DNA of 64,000 bases from Bacillus sp. FJAT-25509 (GCF_001420605.1 NZ_LJIZ01000019.1:62001-126000), one strand, 5' to 3'; numbered from the stretch's first letter, positions 36,300 to 45,374 are shown. A program made the numbers and translations. Notes: generated from the letters alone by a model not told the origin.

Positions 36300-37753
36300 A
36301 ACTGAGTATTAAAGTTAAGTCGAGCTTATTTTTAGCCATGCTTTTAATCGGAACGGTCATTGTATTAAGTATATTAGTCTTACAAGGTATCAAACAAAAC
36401 CAGCAAAATCAAACTGAAGAAACACTTGCTAGACAAAGTAAATTAGCAAATGTATATGTAAAGCAAGTTTATTTAAGTCAAACATCAGAAGATCCTCAAG
36501 ATTTTTTTAAACGATATGGTCGGGAAATTGCTAGACAGATTGGGATCATTAGTAGTCTTCATGTCACAATTTTTAATATGTCTGGAAAAGTTGTTGGAGA
36601 TTCGCTTCCTTTAGAATCTACAAGAGATGTAGGAGATACTTTAAGTTATGCGTTAAAAGGTAAAATTGCATACCAAGAGAGCGGTGAAATATTATCTTAT
36701 TTTGCACCGATTTATAATGCTAATAATCAAATTGGAGTTGTTCAGTTCGATTATTCATTAATTAATAATCAGAAGTTTTATGATAATACAACTAAACTAT
36801 TTATTAAAATTGGTTTAATCACTACAATTCTTAGTTTTATTATTGGATATTTCTTTTTTAATTCTCTTGTTATGAGTATTTTAAAACTCAGAAAAGTAAC
36901 GGAGGAAATTAAATTAGGAAACTATCCAGACCGTTCTACTTTAAGTCGAAAAGATGAGTTGGGCTATTTAAGCCAAGCAATCTTCTACATGAGTAATGAA
37001 ATTCAAAATAATATAAAAGGCATTCAACAAGAAAAAGAAAATCTCCAATTAGCTGTTGAAAAGCTAAAAGTTTTAGAAAAACAACAAAAGCAATTTATTG
37101 GATCGATTACTCATGAGTTTAAAACCCCACTGACTGTAATTAGGGCTTATATTGATTTATTAGACATGTATTCGGATGACCCAAAATTATTAGAAGAAGC
37201 AATTAGCAATATAGGGAAAGAATCACTTCGTCTTTACGATATGGTAGAAAAAATATTAAAGCTAGCAGAACTTGAGAAGTATGACTTTGAAATTGTAAAA
37301 GAAAAAGTCGATGTATATTCCCTTTTAGAAGATATCTGTTTAAGAATGAAAGGGAAAATGACTAAGTTTGGCTTATCGATCCGTACAAATTTTGAACATG
37401 CGACGATCCTTATTGATAAAGAAAGCTTTACATTAATTATTATGAATTTTTTAGATAATGCCATTAAATATAATAAAACAAATGGTGAGATCAACGTTTC
37501 AAATAAAATTGAAAATAATTATTTAGTTATTAAAATATCTGATACGGGTATTGGGATATCTTCGGAATTAGTGGATAAAATATTTGAACCATTTTTTACT
37601 GTAAATAAGGATCGTTCTCGTCAATCTGGAGGATCGGGTTTAGGGCTTGCCTTAACAAAGGATTTAATTGAAAAGCAAAATGGTACGATTCGTGTTGAAT
37701 CTATAGAAGGTAGCGGGTCAAGTTTTATCATTACATTTCCGTTGGCAAAGTAA
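36296..37753 (+). CDS. Membrane sensor histidine kinase
   Basis: A 485-residue kinase with two transmembrane helices (about 12-31 and 170-190) enclosing an extracytoplasmic sensor of 140 residues, a HAMP linker (about 190-240), a HisKA domain with phospho-acceptor His273 in SITHEFKTPL, and an HATPase domain with N box NFLDNAIKYN, DTGIGI and GSGLGLAL. It phosphorylates the regulator encoded before it. The lipoprotein gene 95 bp downstream may be a partner; the signal is unknown. Confidence 0.93.
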   Translation: MKLSIKVKSSLFLAMLLIGTVIVLSILVLQGIKQNQQNQTEETLARQSKLANVYVKQVYLSQTSEDPQDFFKRYGREIARQIGIISSLHVTIFNMSGKVVGDSLPLESTRDVGDTLSYALKGKIAYQESGEILSYFAPIYNANNQIGVVQFDYSLINNQKFYDNTTKLFIKIGLITTILSFIIGYFFFNSLVMSILKLRKVTEEIKLGNYPDRSTLSRKDELGYLSQAIFYMSNEIQNNIKGIQQEKENLQLAVEKLKVLEKQQKQFIGSITHEFKTPLTVIRAYIDLLDMYSDDPKLLEEAISNIGKESLRLYDMVEKILKLAELEKYDFEIVKEKVDVYSLLEDICLRMKGKMTKFGLSIRTNFEHATILIDKESFTLIIMNFLDNAIKYNKTNGEINVSNKIENNYLVIKISDTGIGISSELVDKIFEPFFTVNKDRSRQSGGSGLGLALTKDLIEKQNGTIRVESIEGSGSSFIITFPLAK

Positions 37754-37849
37754 AAGTTTACAAATTTTACAAATTGGAAACATGATATGTTAAAAATTGA
37801 AACATCCTATACGTATCATAAATTTGTACGAATGTAGGGGAGTGATGTG

Positions 37850-38887
37850 ATGTTTAACAAGTGTATGATTAAAGTGTTTTTTCTAGTTAGTACATTTCTA
37901 TTAATTTCAGGTTGCCAAAGCCAAAATGAAGATATAGTAATTGAAAAAAAACATAAAAAAATTACTGTATTAACAGGAAATGAAGAGGTTGTAACAAACG
38001 AGTTAGCCCTTGAGAAAATAGATCGCTATGAAGGTATTCGTGGGACGGATTGGTTGGATGGTCATACGATTTTAACTGAACAAAAAAATATGAAATTACC
38101 AAAATCAGTTATGACAGATAATGGTGATTATACTTATCACATTAATTTATTCTCGTATGATCTGAACACGAATAAATCGCAAGTATTAGCAAGTGAGGAG
38201 CATGATCAAGTAGGGGCCGTTATTTCACCCGATAAAAAGCATATTTTCTATAAGCAAACAGAGGATGGAAATTCTGGTACAGGTTATATTATCAATTCTG
38301 AAGGAACTGAAAAGGTTAAAGTGTCGGAGCCGGATGCCATTTATGCATTTGCGACAGAAGGACGATGGATCGATAATCAAACAATCATTTATTCAACGAT
38401 ATTTAACCAAATGTATTCAGCTAATCTAAATGGGCGAGTAAAAAGGATTGATCCTAATTCTGATAAAGTTAATTTAATAAGGAAAAAATACAACGAGCAA
38501 AAAGTTGAATGGGTTATTCCATCTCAAGATCAAAAGCAATTCGCTATTGTAAGAAAAATTGCAGCAACGAAAAGAGAGTTGTTTATAACCGATGAAAATG
38601 GAAGAAAAACCGTATCTTTAGCTACTGGAACTCAAATTTTCGGTGCAGGTTGGTCGCCAAACTCCAAAACATTAGCTTTTTCCGTAATTTCGGAAGATAA
38701 GGGAGAAAGAGGATTATACGTGATCGATGTCAAATCTAGAAAGATAACACAATTATCGACTGATTTAGACGAGATTGCTGGGCCAATAACTTGGAGTCCA
38801 TCTGGTAAAAAAATATTGGTTTCTAAAGTGATGTTAAAAGATAATCTAAATGAGTTTGTGACATATGTATTAACGTTGAAAAATTAA
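37850..38887 (+). CDS. Lipoprotein with TolB/WD40-like propeller
   Basis: A 345-residue exported lipoprotein with lipobox ISGC (Cys22). The mature part has TolB-type repeats: GAVISPDKKHIFYKQ, GAGWSPNSKTLAFSV and GPITWSPSGKKILVS, each a strand of a beta propeller. I chose the ATG at 37850 after AGGGGAG. It follows a two-component system by about 95 bp and may modulate its signal or be its target; this is inference. Confidence 0.75.
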   Translation: MFNKCMIKVFFLVSTFLLISGCQSQNEDIVIEKKHKKITVLTGNEEVVTNELALEKIDRYEGIRGTDWLDGHTILTEQKNMKLPKSVMTDNGDYTYHINLFSYDLNTNKSQVLASEEHDQVGAVISPDKKHIFYKQTEDGNSGTGYIINSEGTEKVKVSEPDAIYAFATEGRWIDNQTIIYSTIFNQMYSANLNGRVKRIDPNSDKVNLIRKKYNEQKVEWVIPSQDQKQFAIVRKIAATKRELFITDENGRKTVSLATGTQIFGAGWSPNSKTLAFSVISEDKGERGLYVIDVKSRKITQLSTDLDEIAGPITWSPSGKKILVSKVMLKDNLNEFVTYVLTLKN

Positions 38888-38910
38888 GAAACGAATTAGT
38901 TTCTTCTATA

Positions 38911-38944
38911 AGAAAGTGAGAGAAAAACTCACTTTCTCTTTTTT
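38911..38944 (+). terminator. Intrinsic terminator
   Basis: AGAAAGTGAG pairs with CTCACTTTCT around a 7-nt loop, followed by CTTTTTTC. It ends the lipoprotein gene. Confidence 0.85.
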
Positions 38945-38980
38945 CACTTTAGGAAGTATAAATTGGCAGCAAAGAGTCGT

Positions 38981-39029
38981 ACTCAAAGTGGTAACCAATT
39001 TTAGGAATAAAGTATAAGTGCAACTACGC
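38981..39029 (+). repeat. Dispersed repeat, copy 1
   Basis: About 49 bp resembles 59732-59779 at most positions, sharing the block AAGTGCAACT(A/G)CGC and the earlier ACTC(A/G)AAGT. Both copies lie in intergenic DNA close after a terminator and carry no gene. Confidence 0.6.
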
Positions 39030-39206
39030 CTCTGCCTTCGTTTTGCTCGTCATTCGTCGCGTTTTCTTTATCAATATTTTGTGTAAAATCTTTGTCTAAA
39101 TGTAGTAGGGGAGGCTCAGGTATCCGTACTAAAAAGAAATAGATTTTTTTACTAATAATCGAAAATATATTTCTAGCAAAGATATTAAAAGGAGATATAA
39201 AAACAT

Positions 39207-40412
39207 ATGAGGAGTCGGAAGGATAAAAATACTGAAAAAAGAAATAGTAAAAAAATATTTATATGGATTTTGATCTTATTTCTATTTGGCTGTATATCAG
39301 GATTTAGTTATTTTGTTTATAAGAAAGTTTATGAAGAAAGCAATTTAGTAAAAAGTGACACTAAAAATAAAGCTAAAAATAAAGTAGTAGATGAAACAAA
39401 ATCGATTAAAAAGCCAGTTCAAAAGCCACCAATTCAAAAGCCAGAAAATAACAATACGGCAAAACCAGAAAATGTAGAAACGACTATTAAAATTAGTGCC
39501 GCTGGCGATTTTACACTTGGATCAGATGAGGATTTTCAATATATTAATTCTTTTCCAGCAGAAGCAAATAAAAATGGATTAGCTTATTTTACAAAAGGGC
39601 TAAATAATATCTTTAAACAAGATGATTTATCAACTGTAAATTTAGAAACGACTTTAACGAATGCAAAAATAAGAGCAACTAAAACATTTCGCTTTAAAGG
39701 TAATCCTTCTTATGCCAAAATATTAACTTTAAGTGGTATTGAAGCGGTAAATTTAGCAAACAACCATAGTCATGATTATTTGCAAAAAGGTTTTGAAGAT
39801 ACGATTAACAATTTGAAAAAAGAAAAAATAGGTTATTTTGGCTATAACGACCAATATGTAACAACGATTAAAGGTGTTAAAGTTGCTGCACTAGGCTATG
39901 AAGGCTGGAATGATTCACCTGAATTAAGGATTAAAATTAATAATGATATACAAAATCTAAGAAAAAATGGTGTGAAAATTATTCTAATCCATTTCCATTG
40001 GGGAATCGAGCGAGATTACGTACCGAATAGTACTCAAAAAAATTTAGCCCATTATGCAATCGACCATGGAGCGGATTTAATACTCGGCCACCACCCACAT
40101 GTTGTTCAAGGAATTGAAGAGTATAAAGGGAAATTTATCGTATATAGTTTAGGAAATTTTATGTTCGGCGGAAATAAAAATCCAAAAGATAAAGATACAT
40201 TTGTTTTCCAACAAACTTTTCATCTAAATAATGGAAAACTCACAAATCAAAAAGAAATAAAAGTTGTACCATTCTCAATTTCATCAGTATCTAGCCGAAA
40301 TAATTACCAACCATTATTTCTAAAAGGCTCTGAAGAACAAAGAGTTAAGAAAAAAATCATTGACGCTTCAAATAAGATTCACGGATCTAGTTGGACTCAA
40401 TACGAAAAATAA
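39207..40412 (+). CDS. CapA-family metallophosphatase-like protein, membrane-anchored
   Basis: A 401-residue protein with one N-terminal transmembrane helix (about 17-38), a Lys/Pro-rich linker (about 50-90, KKPVQKPPIQKPEN), then the PGA_cap domain: AAGDFTLGSD near residue 97, VNLETTLT, AVNLANNHSHDY, LIHFHWGIE and GADLILGHHPHVVQG. CapA/PgsA proteins act in poly-gamma-glutamate or related surface polymer synthesis; no capB/capC genes are nearby, so this role is uncertain. Confidence 0.88.
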   Translation: MRSRKDKNTEKRNSKKIFIWILILFLFGCISGFSYFVYKKVYEESNLVKSDTKNKAKNKVVDETKSIKKPVQKPPIQKPENNNTAKPENVETTIKISAAGDFTLGSDEDFQYINSFPAEANKNGLAYFTKGLNNIFKQDDLSTVNLETTLTNAKIRATKTFRFKGNPSYAKILTLSGIEAVNLANNHSHDYLQKGFEDTINNLKKEKIGYFGYNDQYVTTIKGVKVAALGYEGWNDSPELRIKINNDIQNLRKNGVKIILIHFHWGIERDYVPNSTQKNLAHYAIDHGADLILGHHPHVVQGIEEYKGKFIVYSLGNFMFGGNKNPKDKDTFVFQQTFHLNNGKLTNQKEIKVVPFSISSVSSRNNYQPLFLKGSEEQRVKKKIIDASNKIHGSSWTQYEK

Positions 40413-40425
40413 TAAGATAAGAGAG

Positions 40426-40452
40426 AGCAATCCTTTAAAGGATTGCTTTTTG
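40426..40452 (+). terminator. Intrinsic terminator of capA-like gene
   Basis: GCAATCCTTT (40427-40436) and AAAGGATTGC (40437-40446) form a perfect 20-bp palindrome followed by T5. Confidence 0.85.
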
Positions 40453-40751
40453 CGTGTTGAATTATAAAATGGTCAAACGTACTTTAAGTGAATCTTAATG
40501 CTAATATAATTTTTTCTGATCTAATGTTAAATTTTTGAGTGGTTTTATAATAACAACAAACTCTAGTAATTGTTTATTTTAGAGAAGTTAAAAATATTTA
40601 ATTGCTAAATTTTAGATTAACAAGTTCAAATGATTATTATTATACGTTGATGTTCTTACTTAATTGACCTGTAAACTGTTTAACAAGTTGTTATGCTACT
40701 CTAAGTAAAGGATATTAAAGTAGGTTTTTAGTGTAACCATTTTTTTTGAAT

Positions 40752-40890
40752 AAGTTGATCGGAACGGAGGGTTGCTCGACTCCTATGGGAAATGCGGGAA
40801 GGCTGAGAGCCCACAGGAACGAACGTGACGAGGAGGCTCAGGTCTCGCCCCATGGAAAGCGAGCATCCCGTAGTGGAAATCAACCTCACT
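40752..40890 (+). repeat. GC-rich interspersed repeat of Bacillaceae type
   Basis: A sharp rise in GC content marks this segment, with the landmark pieces CTCGACTCCTATGGGAAATG, GACGAGGAGGCTCAGG, TGGAAAGCGAGCATCCCGTA and TGGAAATCAAC. These resemble, from memory, the non-coding intergenic repeat family found in many Bacillus and Geobacillus genomes (CTCCTGCGGG...GCGAGCG...GGAAATCAAC). Reading frames across it are fortuitous. Confidence 0.65.
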
Positions 40891-40947
40891 CTACTCCTTT
40901 TACGAAAATCTGGTTATTTAATTACAACTTTGTTTTTCAACAACCTG

Positions 40948-40975
40948 AGCAATCCATTAAAGGGTTGCTTTTTTA
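40948..40975 (+). terminator. Intrinsic terminator downstream of the GC-rich repeat
   Basis: GCAATCC pairs with GGGTTGC (one G-T) around ATTAAA and is followed by T6. Its sequence resembles the capA terminator at 40426. Confidence 0.65.
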
Positions 40976-41128
40976 AATACGATGGATTTTTAACCAAAAG
41001 TTATAGGTAAAAGTCCTTATTTAAAATGATAATGCTATATTTTGGAAGGAATTTCTTCTTTTTTAACGAATCAAAAGAATAACCTAATAGTAAGTTGATT
41101 GCCAAATAAAATTTAGGAGGAATAAGAA

Positions 41129-41419
41129 ATGAATCTACAGTTTATTGAATTCCTTAGTATTATTTTCGTATCCTTGATTTTATCTGTGTGGGTAGAGGTT
41201 AAAATGCAAAATAAAACACACAATGTATTAGCTACAATGTCGATTGCATTTAATATTAACCTATTCATCTTAGGCATTGCGAGTATTTGGTGGATCCTTA
41301 ATTCTAGTGATAATGCAAGCCTGATTTTGGGTATTCAGTTATTATTAGCAGCATTTTTTGGAATTTTATTAATTAATATCGGAGTATTCTTCTTTGTTAG
41401 AAATAGGGTAGTTTCGTAA
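41129..41419 (+). CDS. Small three-helix membrane protein
   Basis: A 96-residue hydrophobic protein with three predicted helices (about 5-23, 36-57 and 65-88) and basic ends. TTAGGAGGAATAAG precedes the ATG. It is a single-gene unit with a terminator. Family not recognised. Confidence 0.65.
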   Translation: MNLQFIEFLSIIFVSLILSVWVEVKMQNKTHNVLATMSIAFNINLFILGIASIWWILNSSDNASLILGIQLLLAAFFGILLINIGVFFFVRNRVVS

Positions 41420-41473
41420 ATTTATTATGCTCGATCAGGTAGTTTAAGTTTAGATAGACTTTAATTTAAATCT

Positions 41474-41509
41474 AGCATTACTCTATTTAAAATGAGTAAT
41501 GCTTTTTAT
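41474..41509 (+). terminator. Intrinsic terminator
   Basis: AGCATTACTC and GAGTAATGCT form a perfect 10-bp stem followed by TTTTATATTT. Confidence 0.85.
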
Positions 41510-41547
41510 ATTTGCAGTTTTAACAAATACAAAAATGAGGAGAAATC

Positions 41548-42021
41548 ATGGAATTATACATTAGTAAAATGACAGAATCTTACGCTACTGAAATACTTAA
41601 TTGGAGTTATGCTCCCCCTTACGATTTTTATAATAATGAATTAAGTCAAGAGGGACTAGAGGAACTATTAAATAATCAGTATTTAGCAGTTATTGACCAA
41701 GATGAGAACTTAATCGGCTTTTATTGTATTGGTCAGTCAGCTCAAGTACCAAAAGGGAACGAGTTTGGTGTTTATGAAAGAAGGATGATTGACATCGGAT
41801 TAGGAGTTAGACCAGATTTAACGGGGAAAGGTTTTGGGAGTGGAATTTTCAGGTTTATTCTTGAAAAAATACATGAGACGACTAATCTTTCTACATATAG
41901 ATTAACAGTTGCTAAGTTTAATAAAAGAGCGATTCGGCTGTATGAAAATTTTGGTTTTAAAGTGGAGAATGAGTTTTATACTGAGCGTGCTGAATTTATA
42001 ACAATGATCAGTGGAAACTAA
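41548..42021 (+). CDS. GNAT family N-acetyltransferase
   Basis: A 157-residue GNAT protein. Motif A is LGVRPDLTGKGFGSGIFRFIL near residue 92, with the acetyl-CoA loop, and motif B is FNKRAIRLYENFGFKVE near residue 130. The N-terminal WSYAPPYDFYNN segment is seen in a common Bacillus subgroup. Substrate unknown. GAGGAG precedes the ATG. Confidence 0.87.
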   Translation: MELYISKMTESYATEILNWSYAPPYDFYNNELSQEGLEELLNNQYLAVIDQDENLIGFYCIGQSAQVPKGNEFGVYERRMIDIGLGVRPDLTGKGFGSGIFRFILEKIHETTNLSTYRLTVAKFNKRAIRLYENFGFKVENEFYTERAEFITMISGN

Positions 42022-42025
42022 ATAG

Positions 42026-42060
42026 CCCCAGACTCTATTAAATTGTCTGGGGTAATTTTT
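42026..42060. terminator. Intrinsic terminator between convergent genes
   Basis: CCCCAGAC (42026-42033) and GTCTGGGG (42045-42052) form a perfect stem followed on the plus strand by TAATTTTT. Confidence 0.8.
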
Positions 42061-44158
42061 AGCTCATAAACTCACTTATTATTAAATCATAACGGTATGG
42101 TGTAACTTCTTCATTAAATGAAAACACGGTATCTGCTTCATCTTTATTTGTTACAAGCTCACCACGAGCAACTGAATGTAACTCTAATAGTTCATAAAGT
42201 GAAATACTATTCTTTTCAGACATAGCTTCAGTTAGTATTGCTAAACTATTCGAATTACTTTTTGCGTTGTTATAGTAATCAATATTGTCTTGTAAACCTA
42301 AATCACACCAAATAACTTTCTGTTCAAAAGTGTCAAAAATTAGTGGAATACTTATTTTTTGATCATTCGCTAGATCGAAGCGATCCATAACAGTATTAGG
42401 TTCAAAGACTTTACCAGACTTGAAATCGTCTCGTAGCATCCATCCAGCAAAACAGCTAGGTAAATTACAAAATGAATGATCTGAATAACTATTTACACTT
42501 AATACAACATAACGAATCCCATTATTTTTAAGAGTAGGAATATGGCAGTCTATGAACTCACTAGCCCCTTTAGGAGCACTTGTGAAATCACCACTGTGAT
42601 AGCATTTAAGCTGTTTATTTTTTAGTTCATAGTAAGAGATATCACTTATATAATTAAAATTATCATCGTAAAATACTGCACTTAAATCAATATCGACAGT
42701 TCCAGTATGTACGCCATTTACATCTCCTTCTTTCCAATAAAGAAAGAATCTAATTATATCTCCTTCACCAATCGGAATAGTGGAGCCTCGAGGAATTGTT
42801 CTAAGTGATTTACTTGCTGAGCGCAATCCATTTGGCAAGGTAAAGTTGTGATATGATTCATCGATCCATACTTTGCCAAGAGATTCTTTAACAGAAAAAC
42901 GTGCGTATAAAGTTTTTTTAACAACATTTAAAACATCATCGATTATAACTTCACTAAGTTTTGTTATTTTATTTTCAATAGCATAGAGTTTCGCAATATT
43001 TCCTTTAGGAAAAAAAGTGCGAATTCTTCTCTCATCATTTCGTTTATTAAAATGATTCCATAGACTTAATAGAACCGGAGTTGAAACATCCTTACAAACG
43101 ATTGAAAACTGTGAAACAATATATTGCTGATCATTTTCTTCAGTAAATGAACGTAAAACAAAATCTAGTTTTCTAGCAAACTCACCAGGACGTTTGATTA
43201 ATTCACTTGTTAATTTAGTGAGATTTTTTTTACTTAAGTATTCAGTGATTTTACTTTGGTATGTACTTACTTTTTTTTCGTTTCTAAGGATATTGAATAA
43301 ATTTTCAGTATGTGGAAAACGCTTCGAATATTCACCAGGATGTAGTTTTTCTCCAATTCTTATCCATACGTTTCGTCTTTTAACCATATCCTCAATTGCG
43401 TGAGGGATTTCATTTAATAATGAAAGGATTAATTTACGCTCTTTTCTACTAAATGATATAAATTTAGTATTCATGCTTAAAGAAGGATCGCCTTCACTTA
43501 ATGCAGCACAAAAGCGTAAAATATCTGTTGCCGTTTTTAAATAATTTGCGATTTCATTTTCGCTTATTTTTTTAGATTGATACAATAGTTTGAGGACTAT
43601 AGCCATTTTTTCTTTTGATAAGAATAGTTCTGGTAATAAGTTTAGTGGTTTATTTTGAGTTAGCAGTACATATTGAATATCCTCAATGTCTTGGGACTTA
43701 AAAGAACCAGTACTATCAATTAATCTTTTAATAATTTGAATTAAATCATCTTGTTTTGCTAGATTAATTATTTTTAGATTTTTTTTATTTCTAAGAGGTG
43801 GTCGTTTTTTAATTAGAGTAAGTGGTTGAACTCCGAATATATAATACAATAAGCTATTCATATATAACTCTGCTTCATCAATTTTCATTACGTCATTAGG
43901 AAAGTTTTTGTAAAAAGGAATGTGGTCAACATTATAGCCTAATTCATTACTGATCGTTTCCTTGAAATCTATAAACCAAGCTATAAATTCTTGATCGTTC
44001 CATGTTTGTAAAATTTCAATAAGCTCAAGTGAAAAAGTATAACCGAACGCTTCTAGTTGCTTCAAGGCTGTTGCAAGTAATGGCTTTGGGAGGTTGTTTT
44101 CTTGTTTTTCGATATAGAGGGAATTTTTTCTTCGGAAAAGGATGTTTGTTTGATTCAT
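42059..44158 (-). CDS. Large TerD-related protein, MXAN_6230/SCO0854-like
   Basis: A 699-residue soluble protein. The N-terminal 430 residues are helix-rich and unlike anything I can name. From about residue 440 a beta-rich part has the TerD-like signature RGSTIPIGEGDIIRFFLYWK followed by GTVDIDLSAVFYDDNF and later VLSVNSYS and CFAGWMLRDDF, as in tellurite-resistance TerD proteins and the MXAN_6230/SCO0854 family. TerD domains bind calcium and are tied to stress and phage defence. The visible protein has no clear RING finger at its start. The gene sits behind a long structured leader (44181-44352) with a terminator next to the GGAGG site, so attenuation-type control is likely. Confidence 0.6.
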   Translation of the reverse strand: MNQTNILFRRKNSLYIEKQENNLPKPLLATALKQLEAFGYTFSLELIEILQTWNDQEFIAWFIDFKETISNELGYNVDHIPFYKNFPNDVMKIDEAELYMNSLLYYIFGVQPLTLIKKRPPLRNKKNLKIINLAKQDDLIQIIKRLIDSTGSFKSQDIEDIQYVLLTQNKPLNLLPELFLSKEKMAIVLKLLYQSKKISENEIANYLKTATDILRFCAALSEGDPSLSMNTKFISFSRKERKLILSLLNEIPHAIEDMVKRRNVWIRIGEKLHPGEYSKRFPHTENLFNILRNEKKVSTYQSKITEYLSKKNLTKLTSELIKRPGEFARKLDFVLRSFTEENDQQYIVSQFSIVCKDVSTPVLLSLWNHFNKRNDERRIRTFFPKGNIAKLYAIENKITKLSEVIIDDVLNVVKKTLYARFSVKESLGKVWIDESYHNFTLPNGLRSASKSLRTIPRGSTIPIGEGDIIRFFLYWKEGDVNGVHTGTVDIDLSAVFYDDNFNYISDISYYELKNKQLKCYHSGDFTSAPKGASEFIDCHIPTLKNNGIRYVVLSVNSYSDHSFCNLPSCFAGWMLRDDFKSGKVFEPNTVMDRFDLANDQKISIPLIFDTFEQKVIWCDLGLQDNIDYYNNAKSNSNSLAILTEAMSEKNSISLYELLELHSVARGELVTNKDEADTVFSFNEEVTPYRYDLIISEFMS

Positions 44159-44180
44159 GTATGGCCTCCAAATTTTATAA

Positions 44181-44352
44181 TAAAAAAACGAGGAAATTAT
44201 TGAATCTAGAAAAAGTACTTAAAGTACAAACCTAATAGAAGGAAGATTCAATATAGCCTCGTAACCTTATCAATTCTGATAAGGAATACAGGAAAGAGAC
44301 TCGCTAGATAAATTCTAACAGGAATGTAGAAGGAAGCTGAGTCATAGCCTGT
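44181..44352 (-). ncRNA. Structured 5' leader: two homologous modules, central hairpin and terminator
   Basis: On the minus strand the leader has module B (44352-44288), a hairpin CCTTATCA/TGATAAGG (44284-44265) and module A (44262-44188), then T7. In plus-strand terms both modules carry, in order, AGGAAA, CTAGA, TAGAAGGAAG and ATAGCCT, and each is closed by an outer stem (ACGAGG/CCTCGT in A, ACAGG/CCTGT in B) and an inner stem whose sequence differs between modules while pairing is kept (ATTGAATCT/AGATTCAAT versus GACTC/GAGTC). The outer stem of A plus T7 is itself an intrinsic terminator 10 bp before the GGAGG site. Looks like a tandem riboswitch or protein-binding attenuator; class not recognised. 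Confidence 0.6.
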
Positions 44353-44358
44353 TTTATT

Positions 44359-44387
44359 AGTTTAGTATTTATGAAAGCGTTTTGCAA
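44359..44387 (-). promoter_or_regulatory. Sigma-A promoter for the structured leader
   Basis: On the minus strand TTGCAA (44387-44382) and TAAACT (44364-44359) are 17 bp apart. Transcription would begin near 44352, exactly where leader module B starts. Confidence 0.55.
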
Positions 44388-44493
44388 CAGAAAACATATT
44401 ATCGGTGATGAAGGAAAATACCGTAATGTAAAATAGTTTACCTATTCATCATAATTTAGTAACTTAAGGAAAAAATAAGTACGCAAAATTAGA

Positions 44494-44523
44494 TTGACAT
44501 AAAACCAAATGGTTGTATATAAT
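44494..44523 (+). promoter_or_regulatory. Promoter with ArsR-type operator 1
   Basis: TTGACA (44494-44499) and TATAAT (44518-44523) are 18 bp apart. Between them lies the dyad AACCAAATGGTT (44503-44514). Confidence 0.8.
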
Positions 44524-44528
44524 TTCAA

Positions 44529-44550
44529 ATATAACCAAAAGGTTTTATAT
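44529..44550 (+). promoter_or_regulatory. ArsR-type operator 2
   Basis: ATATAACC-AAAA-GGTTTTATAT repeats the AACC-N4-GGTT dyad just downstream of the expected transcription start, about 30 bp after operator 1. The pair suits autorepression by the ArsR protein encoded second in the operon. Confidence 0.7.
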
Positions 44551-44571
44551 TAACTTGAAAGAAGGATTGAA

Positions 44572-44997
44572 ATGGGCGTACAAAATCAAGTTGAAGATAT
44601 TAAACAAACTCTAATATATAATGCACCTATTCAAAAAGTCTGGGAGGTCGTATCAACATCAGAAGGTATATCTGCATGGTTCATGCCAAATGACTTTAAA
44701 CCAGTAGTAGGTCACGAGTTTCATTTGCAAGGTCCATTTGGTCCATCACCTTGTAAAGTTTTAGAAATTGATGAACCAAATCGAGTATCGTTTACTTGGG
44801 ATGTTGATGGATGGGTAGTATCATTTATTTTAAAAGATTTAGGGGATCAAACTGAATTTACGCTAATCCATAGTGGATGGAAAACTGCTGATGAAATTCT
44901 TCCAAAACCAAACCAAAAAAGTGGTGTTGTCCGCGACAATATGAATGGTGGTTGGGTTGGTATTGTTCAGAAGCTTAAAAAGGTTGTTGAAAACTAG
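44572..44997 (+). CDS. SRPBCC / AHSA1-like domain protein
   Basis: A 141-residue helix-grip protein: [23 protein letters not shown] at the start, a central sheet with [15 protein letters not shown], and the closing [19 protein letters not shown] helix. It is followed by, and shares the stop/start overlap with, an ArsR repressor, the usual SRPBCC-ArsR pair of Bacillus in which the repressor senses the same stress or ligand. The ligand is unknown. Confidence 0.88.
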   Translation: MGVQNQVEDIKQTLIYNAPIQKVWEVVSTSEGISAWFMPNDFKPVVGHEFHLQGPFGPSPCKVLEIDEPNRVSFTWDVDGWVVSFILKDLGDQTEFTLIHSGWKTADEILPKPNQKSGVVRDNMNGGWVGIVQKLKKVVEN

Positions 44998-45368
44998 TGT
45001 CCAGTTCTGCACAAAAATATGACGTATTTCAAGCGATAGCCGATCCTACTAGAAGAGAAGTACTTAAATTATTAGCTAATAAAGAATTGCCGATTTCAGA
45101 GATATCAAGTAATTTTCCGATGAGTCGAACAGCAATTGCAAAACATCTCCATATACTTTCAGAAGCTGAATTAATAAGTGGAAGAAAAGTTGGAAGAGAA
45201 AGAAGATACAGATTAGAGCCAGAAGCATTTTTAGAGATTAAACAATGGTTAGCATATTACGAGCAATTTTGGGCAAATAAATTATCAATCTTACAACATC
45301 TAGTTGAAAATAAAGAAGATCAAAGTATAAAACTAGTTAAATCAAATAAAGATAATAATGAAGAGTAA
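44997..45368 (+). CDS. ArsR-family transcriptional repressor (SdpR-like)
   Basis: A 123-residue winged-helix protein. It has the pattern ADPTRREVLKLLANKELPISE, then the recognition helix MSRTAIAKHLHILSEAELI and the wing GRERRYRLEP. It has no Cys pair for metal sensing, so it belongs to the non-metal SdpR-type group. The start is GTG, overlapping the SRPBCC stop by one base. It probably binds the two AACC-N4-GGTT sites upstream. Confidence 0.9.
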   Translation: MSSSAQKYDVFQAIADPTRREVLKLLANKELPISEISSNFPMSRTAIAKHLHILSEAELISGRKVGRERRYRLEPEAFLEIKQWLAYYEQFWANKLSILQHLVENKEDQSIKLVKSNKDNNEE

Positions 45369-45374
45369 TGTCAA

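Noticed and set aside
40746-40976. A 76-codon reading frame
   Set aside because: It lies across the GC-rich interspersed repeat, has no credible ribosome binding site, and its composition follows the repeat.
44188-44352. Type III toxin-antitoxin RNA repeats
   Set aside because: Repeat units are too long and the downstream 699-residue protein is far larger than ToxN-type toxins.
44372-44385. cre-like TGAAAGCGTTTTGC
   Set aside because: Two of the fixed positions fail, and it overlaps the -35 region already explained by the leader promoter.
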